Below, piece after piece: positions 35,829-45,974 of a stretch of DNA of 64,000 nt. The notes under the pieces are model-generated. The model had not been told where the DNA came from. It saw nothing but the letters and a program-made list of their open reading frames with translations, and did not search any database. Each line of letters starts with the position of its first letter. The first letter of the stretch is position 1. The stretch comes from Alloactinosynnema sp. L-07 (GTDB lineage Bacteria > Actinomycetota > Actinomycetes > Mycobacteriales > Pseudonocardiaceae), in contig NZ_LN850107.1 of assembly GCF_900070365.1 (NCBI RefSeq), positions 3,906,001-3,970,000 of the forward strand. Direction: 5' to 3'. A program made the position numbers and the translations under genes.

Positions 35829-37265
35829 TCAGTTCAGGTCTTCGGTGCTGATGCTCGACCCTGCAAGCAGGTCTTCTGGGGTGGACAGGGTGCCGCGGAC
35901 CGCCGTGGCGGCCGCGACCAGCGGCGACACCAGGTGGGTGCGCCCGCCCTTGCCCTGCCTGCCCTCGAAGTTGCGGTTCGACGTCGACGCGCTGCGCTCG
36001 CCGGGGGCGAGCTGGTCGGGGTTCATGCCAAGGCACATCGAGCACCCGGCCTGCCGCCACTCGGCGCCCGCGTCCAGGAAGACCTTGTGCAGGCCCTCGG
36101 ACTCGGCCTGGGCGCGCACCCGCATCGAGCCGGGCACCACCAGCATCCGCACGCCCTCGGCGACGTGGTGGCCCGCCAGCACGTCCGCGGCGGCGCGCAG
36201 GTCCTCGATCCGGCCGTTGGTGCAGGAACCGAGGAACACGGTGTCGACGTGGATGTCGCGCAGCGGCGTGCCCGGCTCCAGACCCATGTAGGTCAGCGCC
36301 TTCTCGGCGGCGACGCGCTCGTTCTCGTCGGCGATGTCGGCCGGGTTCGGGATCGAGGCCGACAGCGGCAGCCCCTGACCCGGGTTGGTGCCCCATGTCA
36401 CGAACGGCGTGAGCGAAGCGGCATCGATGACGAACTCGGCGTCGAACTCGGCGTCGTCGTCGGTGCGCAGCTGCTCCCACGCGGCCACCGCGTCGGCCCA
36501 GTCCTCCTCGGCGGGCGCGTGCGGACGGCCCTTGAGGTAGTCGAAGGTGGTCTGGTCCGGGGCGATCATGCCCGCGCGCGCACCAGCCTCGATGGACATG
36601 TTGCACACCGTCATCCGGGCTTCCATCGACAGCTTCTCGATGGCCTCGCCGCGGTACTCCAGGACATAGCCCTGGCCACCGCCGGTGCCGATCTCGGCGA
36701 TGACGGCGAGGATGACGTCCTTGGCGGTCACGCCGGGGCGCAGCTCGCCGGTGACGGTGATCGCCATCGTCTTGAAAGGACTCAGCGGCAGGGTCTGGGT
36801 GGCGAGCACATGCTCGACCTCGGAAGTGCCGATACCGAACGCCAAGGCGCCGAACGCGCCGTGGGTGGAGGTGTGACTGTCGCCGCACACCACCGTCATT
36901 CCGGGCTGGGTGAGCCCGAGCTGCGGCCCGACCACGTGCACGATGCCCTGTTCCACATCGCCCATCGGGTGCAGCCGCACGCCGAACTCCGCGCAGTTGC
37001 GGCGCAGCGTCTCGACCTGCGTGCGCGAGACGGGATCGGCGATCGGGAGGTCGATCCCAATAGTTGGTACGTTGTGGTCCTCGGTCGCGATGGTCAGATC
37101 GGGCCTGCGCACCGGTCGACCCGCGAGCCGCAGCCCGTCGAACGCTTGCGGACTGGTCACCTCGTGCAAGAGGTGCAGGTCGATGTAGAGCAGGTCAGGT
37201 TCGGCGCCGCTGCCGCGACGCACCACGTGCTGGTCCCAAACCTTCTCGGCGAGCGTCTTAGGCAT
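35829..37265 (-). CDS. leuC: 3-isopropylmalate dehydratase large subunit
   Basis: Protein of 478 residues of the aconitase family. The 4Fe-4S ligands are in [12 protein letters not shown] and [42 protein letters not shown] is the substrate-site block. It forms the leucine-pathway dehydratase with LeuD. It is divergent from the IclR-type regulator, the usual controller of leuCD in actinobacteria. Confidence 0.97.
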   Translation of the reverse strand: MPKTLAEKVWDQHVVRRGSGAEPDLLYIDLHLLHEVTSPQAFDGLRLAGRPVRRPDLTIATEDHNVPTIGIDLPIADPVSRTQVETLRRNCAEFGVRLHPMGDVEQGIVHVVGPQLGLTQPGMTVVCGDSHTSTHGAFGALAFGIGTSEVEHVLATQTLPLSPFKTMAITVTGELRPGVTAKDVILAVIAEIGTGGGQGYVLEYRGEAIEKLSMEARMTVCNMSIEAGARAGMIAPDQTTFDYLKGRPHAPAEEDWADAVAAWEQLRTDDDAEFDAEFVIDAASLTPFVTWGTNPGQGLPLSASIPNPADIADENERVAAEKALTYMGLEPGTPLRDIHVDTVFLGSCTNGRIEDLRAAADVLAGHHVAEGVRMLVVPGSMRVRAQAESEGLHKVFLDAGAEWRQAGCSMCLGMNPDQLAPGERSASTSNRNFEGRQGKGGRTHLVSPLVAAATAVRGTLSTPEDLLAGSSISTEDLN

Positions 37266-37329
37266 CGCTCATCACCATCAGCTTCCCACAGACTGGACAT
37301 CCCATATAACGGGAACGTAGTATCGAGTT
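37266..37329. promoter_or_regulatory. Divergent leuCD / IclR promoter-operator
   Basis: The 64-base gap holds CCCATATAACGGG (near 37300-37312) and a TTCCC/GGGAA pair around it, a plausible site for the IclR-type regulator. The AT-rich core could supply the -10 region for either gene. Confidence 0.4.
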
Positions 37330-38031
37330 GTGGGACAGCATAGCGGCATCGGCGTTCTGGACAAGGCAATGGCGGTTCTGGAGGCCGTGGCCAAGGAACC
37401 TTGCGGGCTGGCGGAGCTGTGCACCAAGACCGGACTGCCACGGGCAACCGCCCATCGCCTGGCGGTCGGTCTGGAGGTGCACCGCCTGCTGCGCCGGGGT
37501 TCCGACGGCCGCTGGCGGCCGGGTGCGGCCCTTGGCGAACTCGCGGGCGGGGCGACCGATCCCCTGCTCGACGCGGCGACCGCGGTGCTGCCCAGACTGC
37601 GGGACCGCACCGGCGAGAGCGTCCAGCTCTATCGCCGCGACGGCCTGCACCGCATCTGCGTGTGCTCGGCCGAACCGCCGTCGGGCTTACGGGACACGGT
37701 TCCGGTGGGCGCACGCCTGCCGATGACGGCGGGCTCGGGGGCCAAAGTGCTCGCGGCGTGGGCCGACCCGGCCACTCAGCGCAGTCTGCTGGCCGACGCG
37801 GTGTTCGGCGAGCGGGCCCTGCTGGAGGTCCGACGCCGCGGCTGGGCGCAGAGCGTGGCCGAGCGAGAGCCAGGCGTGGCCTCGGTTTCCGCGCCGGTCC
37901 GCGACGCGTCCGGCACGGTGGTGGCCGCGGTCTCGGTGTCCGGCCCGATCGACCGGATGGGCAGGCGCCCCGGCGCCCGCTGGGCCGCCGACCTGCTCGC
38001 CGCGGCCGACGCGCTGCAGAACCGGCTCTGA
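37330..38031 (+). CDS. IclR family regulator (NdgR/LtbR type)
   Basis: Protein of 233 residues (GTG start). The winged helix lies in the first 65 residues (SGIGVLDKAMAVLEAVAKEP, CTKTGLPRATAHRLAVGLEV), followed by the IclR effector domain (ESVQLYRRDGLHRICVCSAE, PMTAGSGAKVLAAWAD, VASVSAPVRDASGTVVAAVSVSGP). Orthologues divergent from leuCD (NdgR in Streptomyces, LtbR in Corynebacterium) control leucine and amino-acid synthesis, so the same job is likely here. Confidence 0.9.
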   Translation: MGQHSGIGVLDKAMAVLEAVAKEPCGLAELCTKTGLPRATAHRLAVGLEVHRLLRRGSDGRWRPGAALGELAGGATDPLLDAATAVLPRLRDRTGESVQLYRRDGLHRICVCSAEPPSGLRDTVPVGARLPMTAGSGAKVLAAWADPATQRSLLADAVFGERALLEVRRRGWAQSVAEREPGVASVSAPVRDASGTVVAAVSVSGPIDRMGRRPGARWAADLLAAADALQNRL

Positions 38032-38038
38032 TTACTTG

Positions 38039-38199
38039 GGCGCTGTCCTGTGAGTCCGGTACGCGGGATCCGTGATCCGAGTGGTTCCTGGGTGTGCGGG
38101 CGGGAAGCCGCTCGTACTGGGTGTACTTGGGCTTTTCGCCCGCGCGGCCAGGGGCCACTCGGGCGCGAATAGTGCGTGCCGGACTTGCAGGACAGCGCC
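38039..38199 (+). ncRNA. Candidate structured RNA / large hairpin C
   Basis: Outer arms 38039-38064 and 38174-38199 pair over 26 bases. Inner arms 38077-38109 and 38130-38162 pair over 33 bases. They are separated by a symmetric 11 x 11 internal loop, and the 20-base apical loop contains GTAC-TGGGT-GTAC. Ten of 59 positions differ between the arms. Nine are T-G or G-T in the orientation that gives G-U pairs in a plus-strand RNA; on the other strand they would be A-C mismatches. It lies between the IclR gene and the DUF2339 gene. A repetitive palindromic element is the alternative. Confidence 0.6.
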
Positions 38200-38265
38200 A
38201 AATCGTTAACGGGTCTGAGTAGTGCTACGGATCACTTCCCGGTCGTAGCGGTGGATTCTTTGCCC

Positions 38266-40089
38266 ATGTCCGCCGATACGACCGCACTCCTGCGCCTCGC
38301 GGGAGAGATAGACGACCTCGGGCGCCGACTCGGCGCGGTTGGTGCCGAATTACGCGCGATGCAGGCTTCGACCTCCACCGCTGCTGCCGCTGAGCCCGCA
38401 TCCCCGGCTCAGCCCGCGTTCCCCGCGTTCCCGGCGGGCCAGAACCCTTGGGTCCAAGCGCCGCAGCCGCAGCCGCAGCCGCCGCCGTGGCCACCGGCCG
38501 GTCCGACCGGCCAACCGCAATGGGCGCCTTCCGCAGTCCCGCCGCCGGTTCCACGGCGGTCGCTGGGTGAGGTTCTCAGTGCGGACGGTGCGGGCAGCAG
38601 GCTTCTCGCGTGGGTCGGCGGCGCGGTCACGCTGCTGGGCGTTGTCCTTCTCCTTGTCCTGGCGGTGCAGCGCGGCTGGTTGGGACCGCTGCCACGCGTC
38701 CTGGTCGGCGCGGCGTTCGGGCTCGGGCTCGTGGGCACCGGCCTCTGGCTGCACCGGACGCCCGCCGCCCGCACTGGTGCGTTCGCCCTCGCCGCGACCG
38801 GGATCGCGGTGCTGTACCTGGACACGATCGCCGCGAGCACGCTCTACGGATTCCTCCCGGTCGTGGTGGGACTCACAGTCGCGCTCGGGATCGCCGTGGG
38901 CGGTCTGGTCCTGGCGGTGCGGTGGGACTCCGCGCTATTGGGCGCCGCGGTCGTGCTGGGATGCGCGGTCTGCGCGCCGATGATCACCGACGGGTTCACC
39001 CCGACGCTCGTGGTGTTCCTGCTCGTGGTGCAGGTCGCCACCGCCGTCGTGCGGCGCGGCTGGCCGAAGGTGGCACTCGGGGCCGGTGTGCCGCCGCGGC
39101 TGGCGTCGATGGTGAGCACGCTGGTGCTGCTGTCGCCCGGTTCGTTGGAGAACACGGCCGCCGCGGTGGCCACCGGTGTGGTCGGTGTCGCACTGGCGCT
39201 GTGGGAGCTGTACCGGCGGCCCACCGATGCGGCGTCGCTCACGCTGTTGGGCACCGCGGTCATCCCGACGCTCCTCGCCGCCCTGTTCCTGCCGAAGGCT
39301 CAGGCCGTCGGCGTGGTCGCCGCGACGGCGGTGGTGCTCATCGCGGTCGCCGTCGCGCTCGGCCGACACCGCGGTCTGGCCAGTGCGGTCGCCGCGGTCG
39401 CGGGTCTGGTCGCGCTACTGCAGGCCACCGTCACCCAGTTCGACGGTTCCGCCCGGACCGCCGTGCTGCTCGGCGAAGCCCTGGTGCTGACGCTGATCGC
39501 GCACCGCATCCGGCACCGGGTCGCGCTGTACGCCGCGCTCGGCTTCGGCGTCCTTGGCACCGCGATCGCGTGGGTCAAGGACCTGCCGCCCACGCTGCTG
39601 GCCGAGTTCACCCGGCAGGCCAACGGCTTCCTCGTCAGTGCCCTCATCGTCGCGGCGCTCATCCTCGCGATCGCGATCCTGTTGCCGTGGGCGGCCACCC
39701 GCCAGGGCGCGCTCACCTCGCCGTCGAACAACCTGGCGCCGTGGCTGTTCGCGGGCGCCGCTGTCCTTTATGGCGCCGCGGGGCTGGTGCTGTCGCTGGC
39801 GATGCTCTCGATCCCCGGCCGGACCGGCTTCCTCGTCGGCCACGTCCTGATCACTGTGTCATGGACGCTCGCCGCCCTGGCACTGCTGGTGCGCGGCATC
39901 GACTCCGTCGCGCTGCGCGTGGTCGGGCTGACGCTGGTCGGCGCCGCGGTGGTGAAACTGGTGCTGTTCGACCTGTCGGCGCTCGACGGGATGGCCAGGG
40001 TCGCGGTCTTCCTTGGCGCCGGTCTGGTGCTGCTGACCGCCGGAACCCGCTACGCCCGCCTGGTCGCGAACCGAACGGCCGCCGACTGA
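38266..40089 (+). CDS. DUF2339 polytopic membrane protein
   Basis: Protein of 607 residues. A short helical coil (LLRLAGEIDDLGRRLGAVGAELRAM) is followed by a Pro/Gln-rich linker and then about 16-18 membrane segments, beginning LLAWVGGAVTLLGVVLLLVLAVQRGWLGP, the DUF2339 hallmark. The function is unknown. ATG 38266 (MSADTTALL) is preferred over a start at 38176 inside the hairpin element. Confidence 0.87.
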   Translation: MSADTTALLRLAGEIDDLGRRLGAVGAELRAMQASTSTAAAAEPASPAQPAFPAFPAGQNPWVQAPQPQPQPPPWPPAGPTGQPQWAPSAVPPPVPRRSLGEVLSADGAGSRLLAWVGGAVTLLGVVLLLVLAVQRGWLGPLPRVLVGAAFGLGLVGTGLWLHRTPAARTGAFALAATGIAVLYLDTIAASTLYGFLPVVVGLTVALGIAVGGLVLAVRWDSALLGAAVVLGCAVCAPMITDGFTPTLVVFLLVVQVATAVVRRGWPKVALGAGVPPRLASMVSTLVLLSPGSLENTAAAVATGVVGVALALWELYRRPTDAASLTLLGTAVIPTLLAALFLPKAQAVGVVAATAVVLIAVAVALGRHRGLASAVAAVAGLVALLQATVTQFDGSARTAVLLGEALVLTLIAHRIRHRVALYAALGFGVLGTAIAWVKDLPPTLLAEFTRQANGFLVSALIVAALILAIAILLPWAATRQGALTSPSNNLAPWLFAGAAVLYGAAGLVLSLAMLSIPGRTGFLVGHVLITVSWTLAALALLVRGIDSVALRVVGLTLVGAAVVKLVLFDLSALDGMARVAVFLGAGLVLLTAGTRYARLVANRTAAD

Positions 40090-40257
40090 CCGGCTTCGGT
40101 CTATTTCGGACACCACGGCAGGCGACCGGCGGTTCCGCACGATCGGATGGCGCATGTACCTAGGACGGGTGACATCGCGGCGTGCCACGCCGGGTGGGTG
40201 GGGTGTCGTTGGGCACCGTCGTCCCGGCGTCACCCCCTCTCAAGAAATGGGTACATC

Positions 40258-40647
40258 GTGTTCAAGAAGATCGCTACCGTCGTCGCCGCGACCGGCGCTG
40301 CGCTGCTCGCCGGCCTGGCCACCGCGGGCACCGCCGCCGCCACGCCCCCGCACCACCCGGGTTCGGACCACCACCACGGCGACTACACCATCAGCATCCT
40401 CGGCAACTCCTGCGTCGCCCCGTGGCAGTGGAACGGCCCGATCGAGGCAGGCACTGTCGGACACGGTGCGGGCTACGCCGCGTGCAACGGCAACTCGACC
40501 AACTCCAACGACTCACACGGCTACACGCTGAGCGTCCTCGACAACGCCTGCGTCGCGCCGTGGCAGTGGAACGGCCCGATCGAGACGCTGACCGCCGGTC
40601 ACTGGGTCGAGTACGCCGCCTGCAACGACAACAGCGCGAACGGCTGA
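40258..40647 (+). CDS. Small secreted protein with an internal duplication (CVAPWQWNGPIE)
   Basis: Protein of 129 residues. Signal peptide 1-28 (FKKIATVVAATGAALLAG, TAAA). A His-rich stretch is followed by two modules at 43-80 and 89-126. Each has the pattern YT-S-L-N-CVAPWQWNGPIE, then YAACN. Each module has two cysteines 24 apart (C52/C76 and C98/C122), suggesting one disulfide per module. I do not recognise a characterised family. It is likely extracellular or wall-associated, and its size and Cys pairing recall chaplin-like surface proteins without sequence match. It is followed by a strong terminator. Confidence 0.75.
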   Translation: MFKKIATVVAATGAALLAGLATAGTAAATPPHHPGSDHHHGDYTISILGNSCVAPWQWNGPIEAGTVGHGAGYAACNGNSTNSNDSHGYTLSVLDNACVAPWQWNGPIETLTAGHWVEYAACNDNSANG

Positions 40648-40663
40648 TCCAAGCCCCACGATT

Positions 40664-40698
40664 CTCGCCCCCGGTGCCCACGAGGCACCGGGGGCGAG
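40664..40698 (+). terminator. Hairpin terminator
   Basis: Perfect 15-base arms (40664-40678 and 40684-40698) with a 5-base loop, 16 bases after the stop of the small secreted protein. It marks the left border of the phenazine cluster. Confidence 0.85.
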
Positions 40699-40815
40699 TT
40701 CGTCTCTGGGCAAAAGCCAGCCTTGCGCTGCGGTTGCGGGGTGCTCGATAGAAACCAACGAGACGTGTTCGGGAGGTGGTGGCCCCCGCGCCACCCAGGG
40801 AGGGAGGCGTTGGCA

Positions 40816-41784
40816 TTGCCTGGAACCGCTGTGGCCTTGGCCGAGACCCACATTGTCCGAATCGACCCGCGGACGCGCCCGCTGTCGCTGATCTCGGGCC
40901 CGGTGGTGTCGCTGACCATCGCCCGGCTGAAGGTCCATGGCTCGCCCCGCAGCCTCGGCCTGGACGCCGACCATGTCCACACCCTCGCCGAGTCCCTCGA
41001 CGCGCTGCCGCCGATCGTGGTGCACCGCGGGTCCATGCGGGTGATCGACGGGGCGCACCGGGTGCGGGCGGCGCAGTCGCTCGGCCGCACCGAGATCGCC
41101 GCGCGGTTCTTCGACGGTGACGACGCCGACGCGTTCGTGCTGGCTGTGCGCTCCAACGTCACCCACGGCCTGCCGCTGTCGCTGGCCGACCGCAAGGCCG
41201 CGGCGACCGACATCCTGGAGTCGCACCCGCAATGGTCGGACCGGATGATCGCGCGGGTCACCGGACTGTCCCCGAAGACCGTGGCCCGGTGCCGGGGCTG
41301 CGCGCCCGAGCAGCGCATCGGCCAGGACGGGCGGGTGCGGCCCACCAACAGCCTGGAGAAACGCCGGATCGCCCGCGACCTGATGCGCGACGACCCGACC
41401 CTGTCGCTGCGCCAGGTCGCGCGCTCCGCGGGCATCTCCCCGGAGACCGTCCGCGCGGTGCGCACCCGGATGCTGCGCGGCGAGGACCCGGTCCGGCTGG
41501 CCCGCGCCGAACCCACGCCCGCGCCGGTCCCCGAGCAGCCGCAGCCGGACTGGCCGTCGGTGCTGCACCGGCTGCGCACCGACCCGTCGATCCGCTTCAC
41601 CGAGAACGGGCGCGCGCTGCTGCGGCTGATGGACGCGCACGCGGTGAACAACGGCCGCCTGGACACCATCGCCGAGAACGTCCCACCGCACTGCAGGCAG
41701 CTCATCGCGCAGGTGGCCGTCGAGTTCGCCCAGGCGTGGCACCGCTTCGCCGAGCAACTCGAGCGCGTCCCCGTGACCCAGTGA
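40816..41784 (+). CDS. StrR-type (ParB-like domain) pathway activator
   Basis: Protein of about 322 residues. The ParB/Srx-like domain ([68 protein letters not shown]) is followed by a helix-turn-helix ([22 protein letters not shown]). This is the layout of StrR-family activators of antibiotic clusters. The start is uncertain: I chose a TTG at 40816 with GGGAGG eight bases upstream, since no ATG or GTG in frame has a ribosome site. The stop overlaps the phzD start (TGATG). It probably switches on the phenazine genes. Confidence 0.8.
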   Translation: MPGTAVALAETHIVRIDPRTRPLSLISGPVVSLTIARLKVHGSPRSLGLDADHVHTLAESLDALPPIVVHRGSMRVIDGAHRVRAAQSLGRTEIAARFFDGDDADAFVLAVRSNVTHGLPLSLADRKAAATDILESHPQWSDRMIARVTGLSPKTVARCRGCAPEQRIGQDGRVRPTNSLEKRRIARDLMRDDPTLSLRQVARSAGISPETVRAVRTRMLRGEDPVRLARAEPTPAPVPEQPQPDWPSVLHRLRTDPSIRFTENGRALLRLMDAHAVNNGRLDTIAENVPPHCRQLIAQVAVEFAQAWHRFAEQLERVPVTQ

Positions 41785-42422
41785 TGGAGAAGACGACAGT
41801 GGTAGGCATTCCCACGATCGCGCCGTATTCGATGCCCGCGTCCGCCGAGTTGCCCGGCAACACCGCGAACTGGGTGACCGACCCCAGCCGCGCGGTGCTG
41901 CTTATCCACGACATGCAGCGCTTCTTCCTGCGGCCCCTGCCCGACAGCGTGCGGGAGCCCCTGGTGGCGAACACCGCCGCACTGCGCGAGCGCTGTCGTG
42001 AACTGGGTGTTCCCGTCGGGTACACCGCGCAGCCGGGCGGGATGACCGACGAGCAGCGGGGCCTGCTGAAGGACTTCTGGGGGCCGGGGATGCGGGTGGA
42101 CCCGGCCGACCGGGAGATGGTGGAGCCGCTGACCCCGGACCCGGCGGACTGGGTGTTCACCAAGTGGCGCTACAGCGCTTTCTTCCGGTCCGACCTGCTG
42201 GAGCGGATGCGCGGACTCGGCCGAGACCAGCTGATCATCTGCGGGGTCTACGCCCATGTCGGTGTCCTGATGAGCGCGGTCGAGGCGTTCACCAACGACA
42301 TCGAGACCTTCGTGGTGGCCGACGCGGTCGCCGACTTCTCCGCCGACCACCACCGGCTCGCCATCGAGTACGCGGCCCAGCGCTGCGCGGTCGTGGTCAC
42401 CGCCGACGAGGTCTTCCCGTGA
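41784..42422 (+). CDS. phzD: PhzD isochorismatase (2-amino-2-deoxyisochorismate hydrolase)
   Basis: Protein of 212 residues that hydrolyses aminodeoxyisochorismate to trans-2,3-dihydro-3-hydroxyanthranilate. The catalytic Asp is D43 ([11 protein letters not shown]) and the Lys is K127 (FTKWRYSAF). GVYAHVGV replaces the cysteine loop of nicotinamidases, as in PhzD and EntB. It overlaps the regulator upstream and phzE downstream. In context the phenazine role is more likely than siderophore synthesis. Confidence 0.92.
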   Translation: MEKTTVVGIPTIAPYSMPASAELPGNTANWVTDPSRAVLLIHDMQRFFLRPLPDSVREPLVANTAALRERCRELGVPVGYTAQPGGMTDEQRGLLKDFWGPGMRVDPADREMVEPLTPDPADWVFTKWRYSAFFRSDLLERMRGLGRDQLIICGVYAHVGVLMSAVEAFTNDIETFVVADAVADFSADHHRLAIEYAAQRCAVVVTADEVFP

Positions 42423-44239
42423 GTCCCCTGGCGAAGGTGCTGTCGGCGGACCCGCCACCGTTCGCCCTGCTGCGTCGCTCCCCCGGCCAGGTCGACGTGC
42501 TGATCGGCGAGGTGTCGACGCCGCCGACCCTGGCCGACGTGCCGCTCGGGCCGGAGGTGCTGGTGGTCGTCCCGTACCGGCAGATCGCCGAACGCGGCTT
42601 CGACACCGTCGATGACGGCGCCCCGCTCATCGCCCTGCGGGTGACCGAGCGGGCAACGGTGGCGCTGGCCGACGTGCTGGGCGCGGTGGCGAACCGGCCG
42701 ATCCGGCTGGTGGACGGCCACTTCGACGTGTCGGACGAGGACTACGCGGCGACCGTGCGCGCGATCATCGATGACGAGATCGGCCACGGCGCGGGATCGA
42801 ACTTCGTGCTCAAGCGGTCTTATGTCGCCGACATCGCCGACTACGGCCCGGCGGCCGCGCTGACCTTCTTCCGCAGGCTGTGTGAGCGGGAGGTGGGCGC
42901 GCACTGGACTTTCGTGGTGCACACCGGCGACCGCGCGTTCGTCGGCGCCAGCCCGGAGCGCCATGTCAGCCTGCGTGACGGCGTCGCGGTGATGAACCCG
43001 ATCAGCGGCACCTACCGCTACCCGCCGACCGGCCCGACGCTGGCCGGGATGGTCGACTTCCTCGACGACGCCAAGGAACGCGACGAACTGCGCATGGTGG
43101 TCGACGAGGAACTGAAGATGATGGCCCGCATCTGCCGCACCAGCGGGCGCGTCGTCGGCCCGTATCTCAAGGAGATGGCCCGGCTGGCGCACACGGAGTA
43201 CTTCATCGAGGGCCACACCGACCGGGACCCACGCGAGATCCTGCGGGAGACGATGTTCGCGCCGACGGTGACCGGCAGCCCCTTGGAGAGCGCGTGCCGG
43301 GTGATCGCCCGGTATGAGCCGGAGGGCCGCGGGTACTACAGCGGGGTCGCCGCGCTCATCGGGCACGACGAAGGTGGGCGGCCCACCATGGACTCGGCGA
43401 TCATGATCCGCACAGCGGACATCGACGCTGGAGGGCGGATGCGGATCGCGGTGGGCGCCACGGTGGTGCGGCACTCGGATCCGGCGTCGGAGGTGGCCGA
43501 GACCAGGGCGAAGGCGGCCGGACTGCTGTCGGCGCTGGACGCCGAGCGGCCCGTGCTGAGCGAACATCCGCGCGTGCTGGCCATGCTCGCGGGACGCAAC
43601 GTCGGGCTGTCCGGCTTCTGGCTGGCCGGTTCCCCGGCGCGGGCGGCGGTGGCGGGGCTGGCGGGTGTGCGGGTGCTTGTGGTCGACGCGGAGGACACGT
43701 TCACCGCGATGATCGCCCACCAACTCGGCTCGCTGGGTCTGGACGTGACGGTGCGCCGTTTCGACGACCCCTACAAGGTCGACGAGTACGAGTTGGTGGT
43801 GATGGGACCGGGTCCAGGGGATCCGCGGGACACCGGCCACCACCGCATCGCGCACCTGCACTCGACGATCAGCGGGCTGTTGGAGCGGCGGCGGCCGTTT
43901 CTTGCGGTGTGCCTGAGTCATCAGGTGCTGTGCGGCCTGCTCGGGCTCGTGCTGCGCCGCTGTGAGCAGTCCAACCAGGGCAGACAGCGCGAGATCGACC
44001 TGTTCGGCGCGACCGAGTTGGTCGGGTTCTACAACTCCTTCGCCGCGCACAGCGACGAGGACAAGATCGACCCAGCCGACATCGGGCTGGTCGAGATCAG
44101 CCACGACGTCGACAGCGGGGAGGTCCACGCGCTGCGCGGACCGTTCTTCGCCTCGATGCAGTTCCACGCCGAGTCCGTCCTCACCGAGGACGGGCCGCGG
44201 ATCCTTGCCGCGCGGATCAGAGAGGTGTTGGGCAGATGA
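42419..44239 (+). CDS. phzE: PhzE 2-amino-2-deoxyisochorismate synthase
   Basis: Protein of 606 residues fusing an anthranilate-synthase-like chorismate domain ([68 protein letters not shown]) to a class I glutamine amidotransferase domain (VMGPGPGDP, nucleophile C498 in FLAVCLSHQ, His in MQFHAESVL). It converts chorismate and glutamine to aminodeoxyisochorismate, the first committed phenazine step. GTG start overlapping the phzD stop. Confidence 0.95.
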   Translation: MSPLAKVLSADPPPFALLRRSPGQVDVLIGEVSTPPTLADVPLGPEVLVVVPYRQIAERGFDTVDDGAPLIALRVTERATVALADVLGAVANRPIRLVDGHFDVSDEDYAATVRAIIDDEIGHGAGSNFVLKRSYVADIADYGPAAALTFFRRLCEREVGAHWTFVVHTGDRAFVGASPERHVSLRDGVAVMNPISGTYRYPPTGPTLAGMVDFLDDAKERDELRMVVDEELKMMARICRTSGRVVGPYLKEMARLAHTEYFIEGHTDRDPREILRETMFAPTVTGSPLESACRVIARYEPEGRGYYSGVAALIGHDEGGRPTMDSAIMIRTADIDAGGRMRIAVGATVVRHSDPASEVAETRAKAAGLLSALDAERPVLSEHPRVLAMLAGRNVGLSGFWLAGSPARAAVAGLAGVRVLVVDAEDTFTAMIAHQLGSLGLDVTVRRFDDPYKVDEYELVVMGPGPGDPRDTGHHRIAHLHSTISGLLERRRPFLAVCLSHQVLCGLLGLVLRRCEQSNQGRQREIDLFGATELVGFYNSFAAHSDEDKIDPADIGLVEISHDVDSGEVHALRGPFFASMQFHAESVLTEDGPRILAARIREVLGR

Positions 44240-44577
44240 AGGCCTCGGTCACCTGGTGGGACCTGACCGACTCGTCCCAGACGATCGACTCGCTGCGGGA
44301 GTACCTGCGCGACGAGGGGGTCTCGCCGTGGACCTCGGTGCGGGGGCTGCGGCTGAAGTTCTGGGTGTCGGACCGGGTGGGCAACCGGTGGGGCGCGGTG
44401 ATGCTGTGGGAATCCGACGACTTCCTCGACCAGCCGCTGCCGCCGCACCGGGCGATGGAGCTGATCGGGTACGCGCCAACCGAGCGGGTTCGGTTCGAGG
44501 TGGAGGCCACGGTGGAGGGCGTGTTCGCGGTGGCCGGTCTGGCCGGGGTGGGTTTGGCGTTCGAGGAGGAGAAATGA
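44236..44577 (+). CDS. YdhR-like dimeric alpha-beta-barrel protein inside the phenazine operon
   Basis: Protein of 113 residues ([24 protein letters not shown]). The pattern RGLRLKFWVSDRVGNRWGAVMLWES resembles the YdhR/putative monooxygenase ferredoxin-like fold. It overlaps phzE (ATGA) and phzG (ATGA), so it is translated as part of the pathway. This gene is not one of the classical seven phz genes. It could oxygenate or shuttle a reactive phenazine intermediate; that is inference. Confidence 0.65.
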   Translation: MKASVTWWDLTDSSQTIDSLREYLRDEGVSPWTSVRGLRLKFWVSDRVGNRWGAVMLWESDDFLDQPLPPHRAMELIGYAPTERVRFEVEATVEGVFAVAGLAGVGLAFEEEK

Positions 44578-45143
44578 CGGATCCGATCGCACTGGTGAAG
44601 GCGTGGTTCGAGGACGCGGTCGACACGGGCGTGCGTGAGCCCGGCGTCCTCGCCCTGGCCACCGCGGACGCGGCCGGGCGGACGACCAACCGGATCGTGC
44701 AGACGATCCGGATCACCGAGGAGGGCCTGGTCTTCACCAGCCACGCGGGCAGCCAGAAGGGCCGCGACATCGCGGCGACCGGGTGGGCGTCCGGGGTCCT
44801 GTACTGGCGCGAGTCGGGTCGGCAGGTGATCCTCACCGGGCCGGTGGCCCCACTGTCGGCGGAGATCTCCGACGCGATGTGGAAGGCCCGGCCGCCCGCC
44901 ACCCACCCGATGTCGGTGGCCTCCGTGCAGAGTTCGCCCCTTGAGGACGAAGAAGCGCTGCGCAAGGAGGCCCGCCGACTCGCGGAGAGCGGCCAGACCT
45001 TCGACCGGCCCGCCGAATGGCTCGGATATCTGCTTTCGCCGACCACTGTTGAATTCTGGCAAGCCGATCCGGAGCGACTGCACCGGCGGGTCCAGTATTC
45101 ACTGGTCGACGGGAATTGGGTTTCCCAGCGGCTACAGCCGTAA
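44574..45143 (+). CDS. phzG: PhzG FMN-dependent oxidase
   Basis: Protein of 189 residues of the pyridoxamine-phosphate oxidase family. Motifs: TTNRIVQTIRITEEGLVFTSHAGSQKGRDI, GVLYWRESGRQVILTGP, and the C-terminal VEFWQADPERLHRRVQYSL. PhzG oxidises the tricyclic intermediate toward phenazine-1-carboxylate or the dicarboxylate. It overlaps the YdhR-like gene upstream and the convergent phzF by 12 bases. Confidence 0.9.
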   Translation: MTDPIALVKAWFEDAVDTGVREPGVLALATADAAGRTTNRIVQTIRITEEGLVFTSHAGSQKGRDIAATGWASGVLYWRESGRQVILTGPVAPLSAEISDAMWKARPPATHPMSVASVQSSPLEDEEALRKEARRLAESGQTFDRPAEWLGYLLSPTTVEFWQADPERLHRRVQYSLVDGNWVSQRLQP

Positions 45144-45968
45144 AGTTCCCTCGGCGACGACGACGACCGAACCGGCGACCTCGACTCGCTCGATCCGCTG
45201 GGCGTTTCCGATGGCCGTCGCGTACATCGCCGAGCGTCGGCCCATTTCCACGCCTTGCAGGATTTCGATTTCCTCGCCCCACTCGGCCAGTCCGTGTCGG
45301 GCGAGGTGGATGGCCAGGGGGCCCGCCGCCGATCCGGTGGCGGCGTCCTCGGCCACGCCGTAGGCGGGCGAGAACATCCGCATCCGCCAGTTCGCCCCCG
45401 CACCGGCGAAGCAGTTGGCGGCCACGTCGACGTGCGCGGCCAGCGCGCGCTGGTCTGGCGTCAGCGCGGACAGTGCGTCGATGGTGGGCAGTCCGATGTA
45501 GACATGTCGGGGGCCGTTGCGGTAGACCTCCACCGGCAGGGTCGAGGTCGCCAATCCCAAGGCCGCCAACAAGTGTTCGGTCTGCGGATAAGGCTCCCAG
45601 GTGGGGACTGGTTGACGCATGCGCGCCGCCGTCACCCGGCCGCCCGCGCGGTGGTAGTCGAAGGGGATCGTGCCCATGGCGGTCTCCATCGCCAACCCAG
45701 GGCCCGACCGCGTCTGGCCCAGTACCACCGCCGTCCCCAGAGTCGGGTGGCCCGCGAACGGCAGCTCGTTGACCGGAGTGAAGATCCGGACCCGGACGTC
45801 GCCGCCATTGGTCGGGGGGAGCACGAAAGTGGTCTCGGAGAGGTTCATCTCCCGAGCGATGCACTGCATTCGGTCGGTTTCCAGACCGCGGGCGTCGAGG
45901 AACACGGCGACTGGGTTTCCCTGGAGGGCGACGTCGGTGAAAACGTCGGCGATCGCGTATTCGTACAT
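45132..45968 (-). CDS. phzF: PhzF isomerase
   Basis: Protein of 278 residues. Isomerises trans-2,3-dihydro-3-hydroxyanthranilate, the step before self-condensation. The catalytic Glu is E45 in MNLSETTFVL, the same number as in the Pseudomonas enzyme. PFAGHPTLGTA, DAATGSAAGPL and MYEYAIADVFTDVALQGNPVAVF are family blocks. It is on the opposite strand to the rest of the cluster, divergent from phzB, so transcription of the pathway is split between at least three promoters. Confidence 0.93.
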   Translation of the reverse strand: MYEYAIADVFTDVALQGNPVAVFLDARGLETDRMQCIAREMNLSETTFVLPPTNGGDVRVRIFTPVNELPFAGHPTLGTAVVLGQTRSGPGLAMETAMGTIPFDYHRAGGRVTAARMRQPVPTWEPYPQTEHLLAALGLATSTLPVEVYRNGPRHVYIGLPTIDALSALTPDQRALAAHVDVAANCFAGAGANWRMRMFSPAYGVAEDAATGSAAGPLAIHLARHGLAEWGEEIEILQGVEMGRRSAMYATAIGNAQRIERVEVAGSVVVVAEGTLRL

Positions 45969-45974
45969 GCTTGG

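Noticed and set aside
37776-38201. Minus-strand open frame covering hairpin C
   Set aside because: It spans the palindrome and the antisense of the IclR gene. The reading is explained by the hairpin element, not by a protein family.
40723-40815. Longer N-terminus of the StrR-type regulator
   Set aside because: The extension has no ribosome site, lies close behind a strong terminator, and is not conserved-looking.
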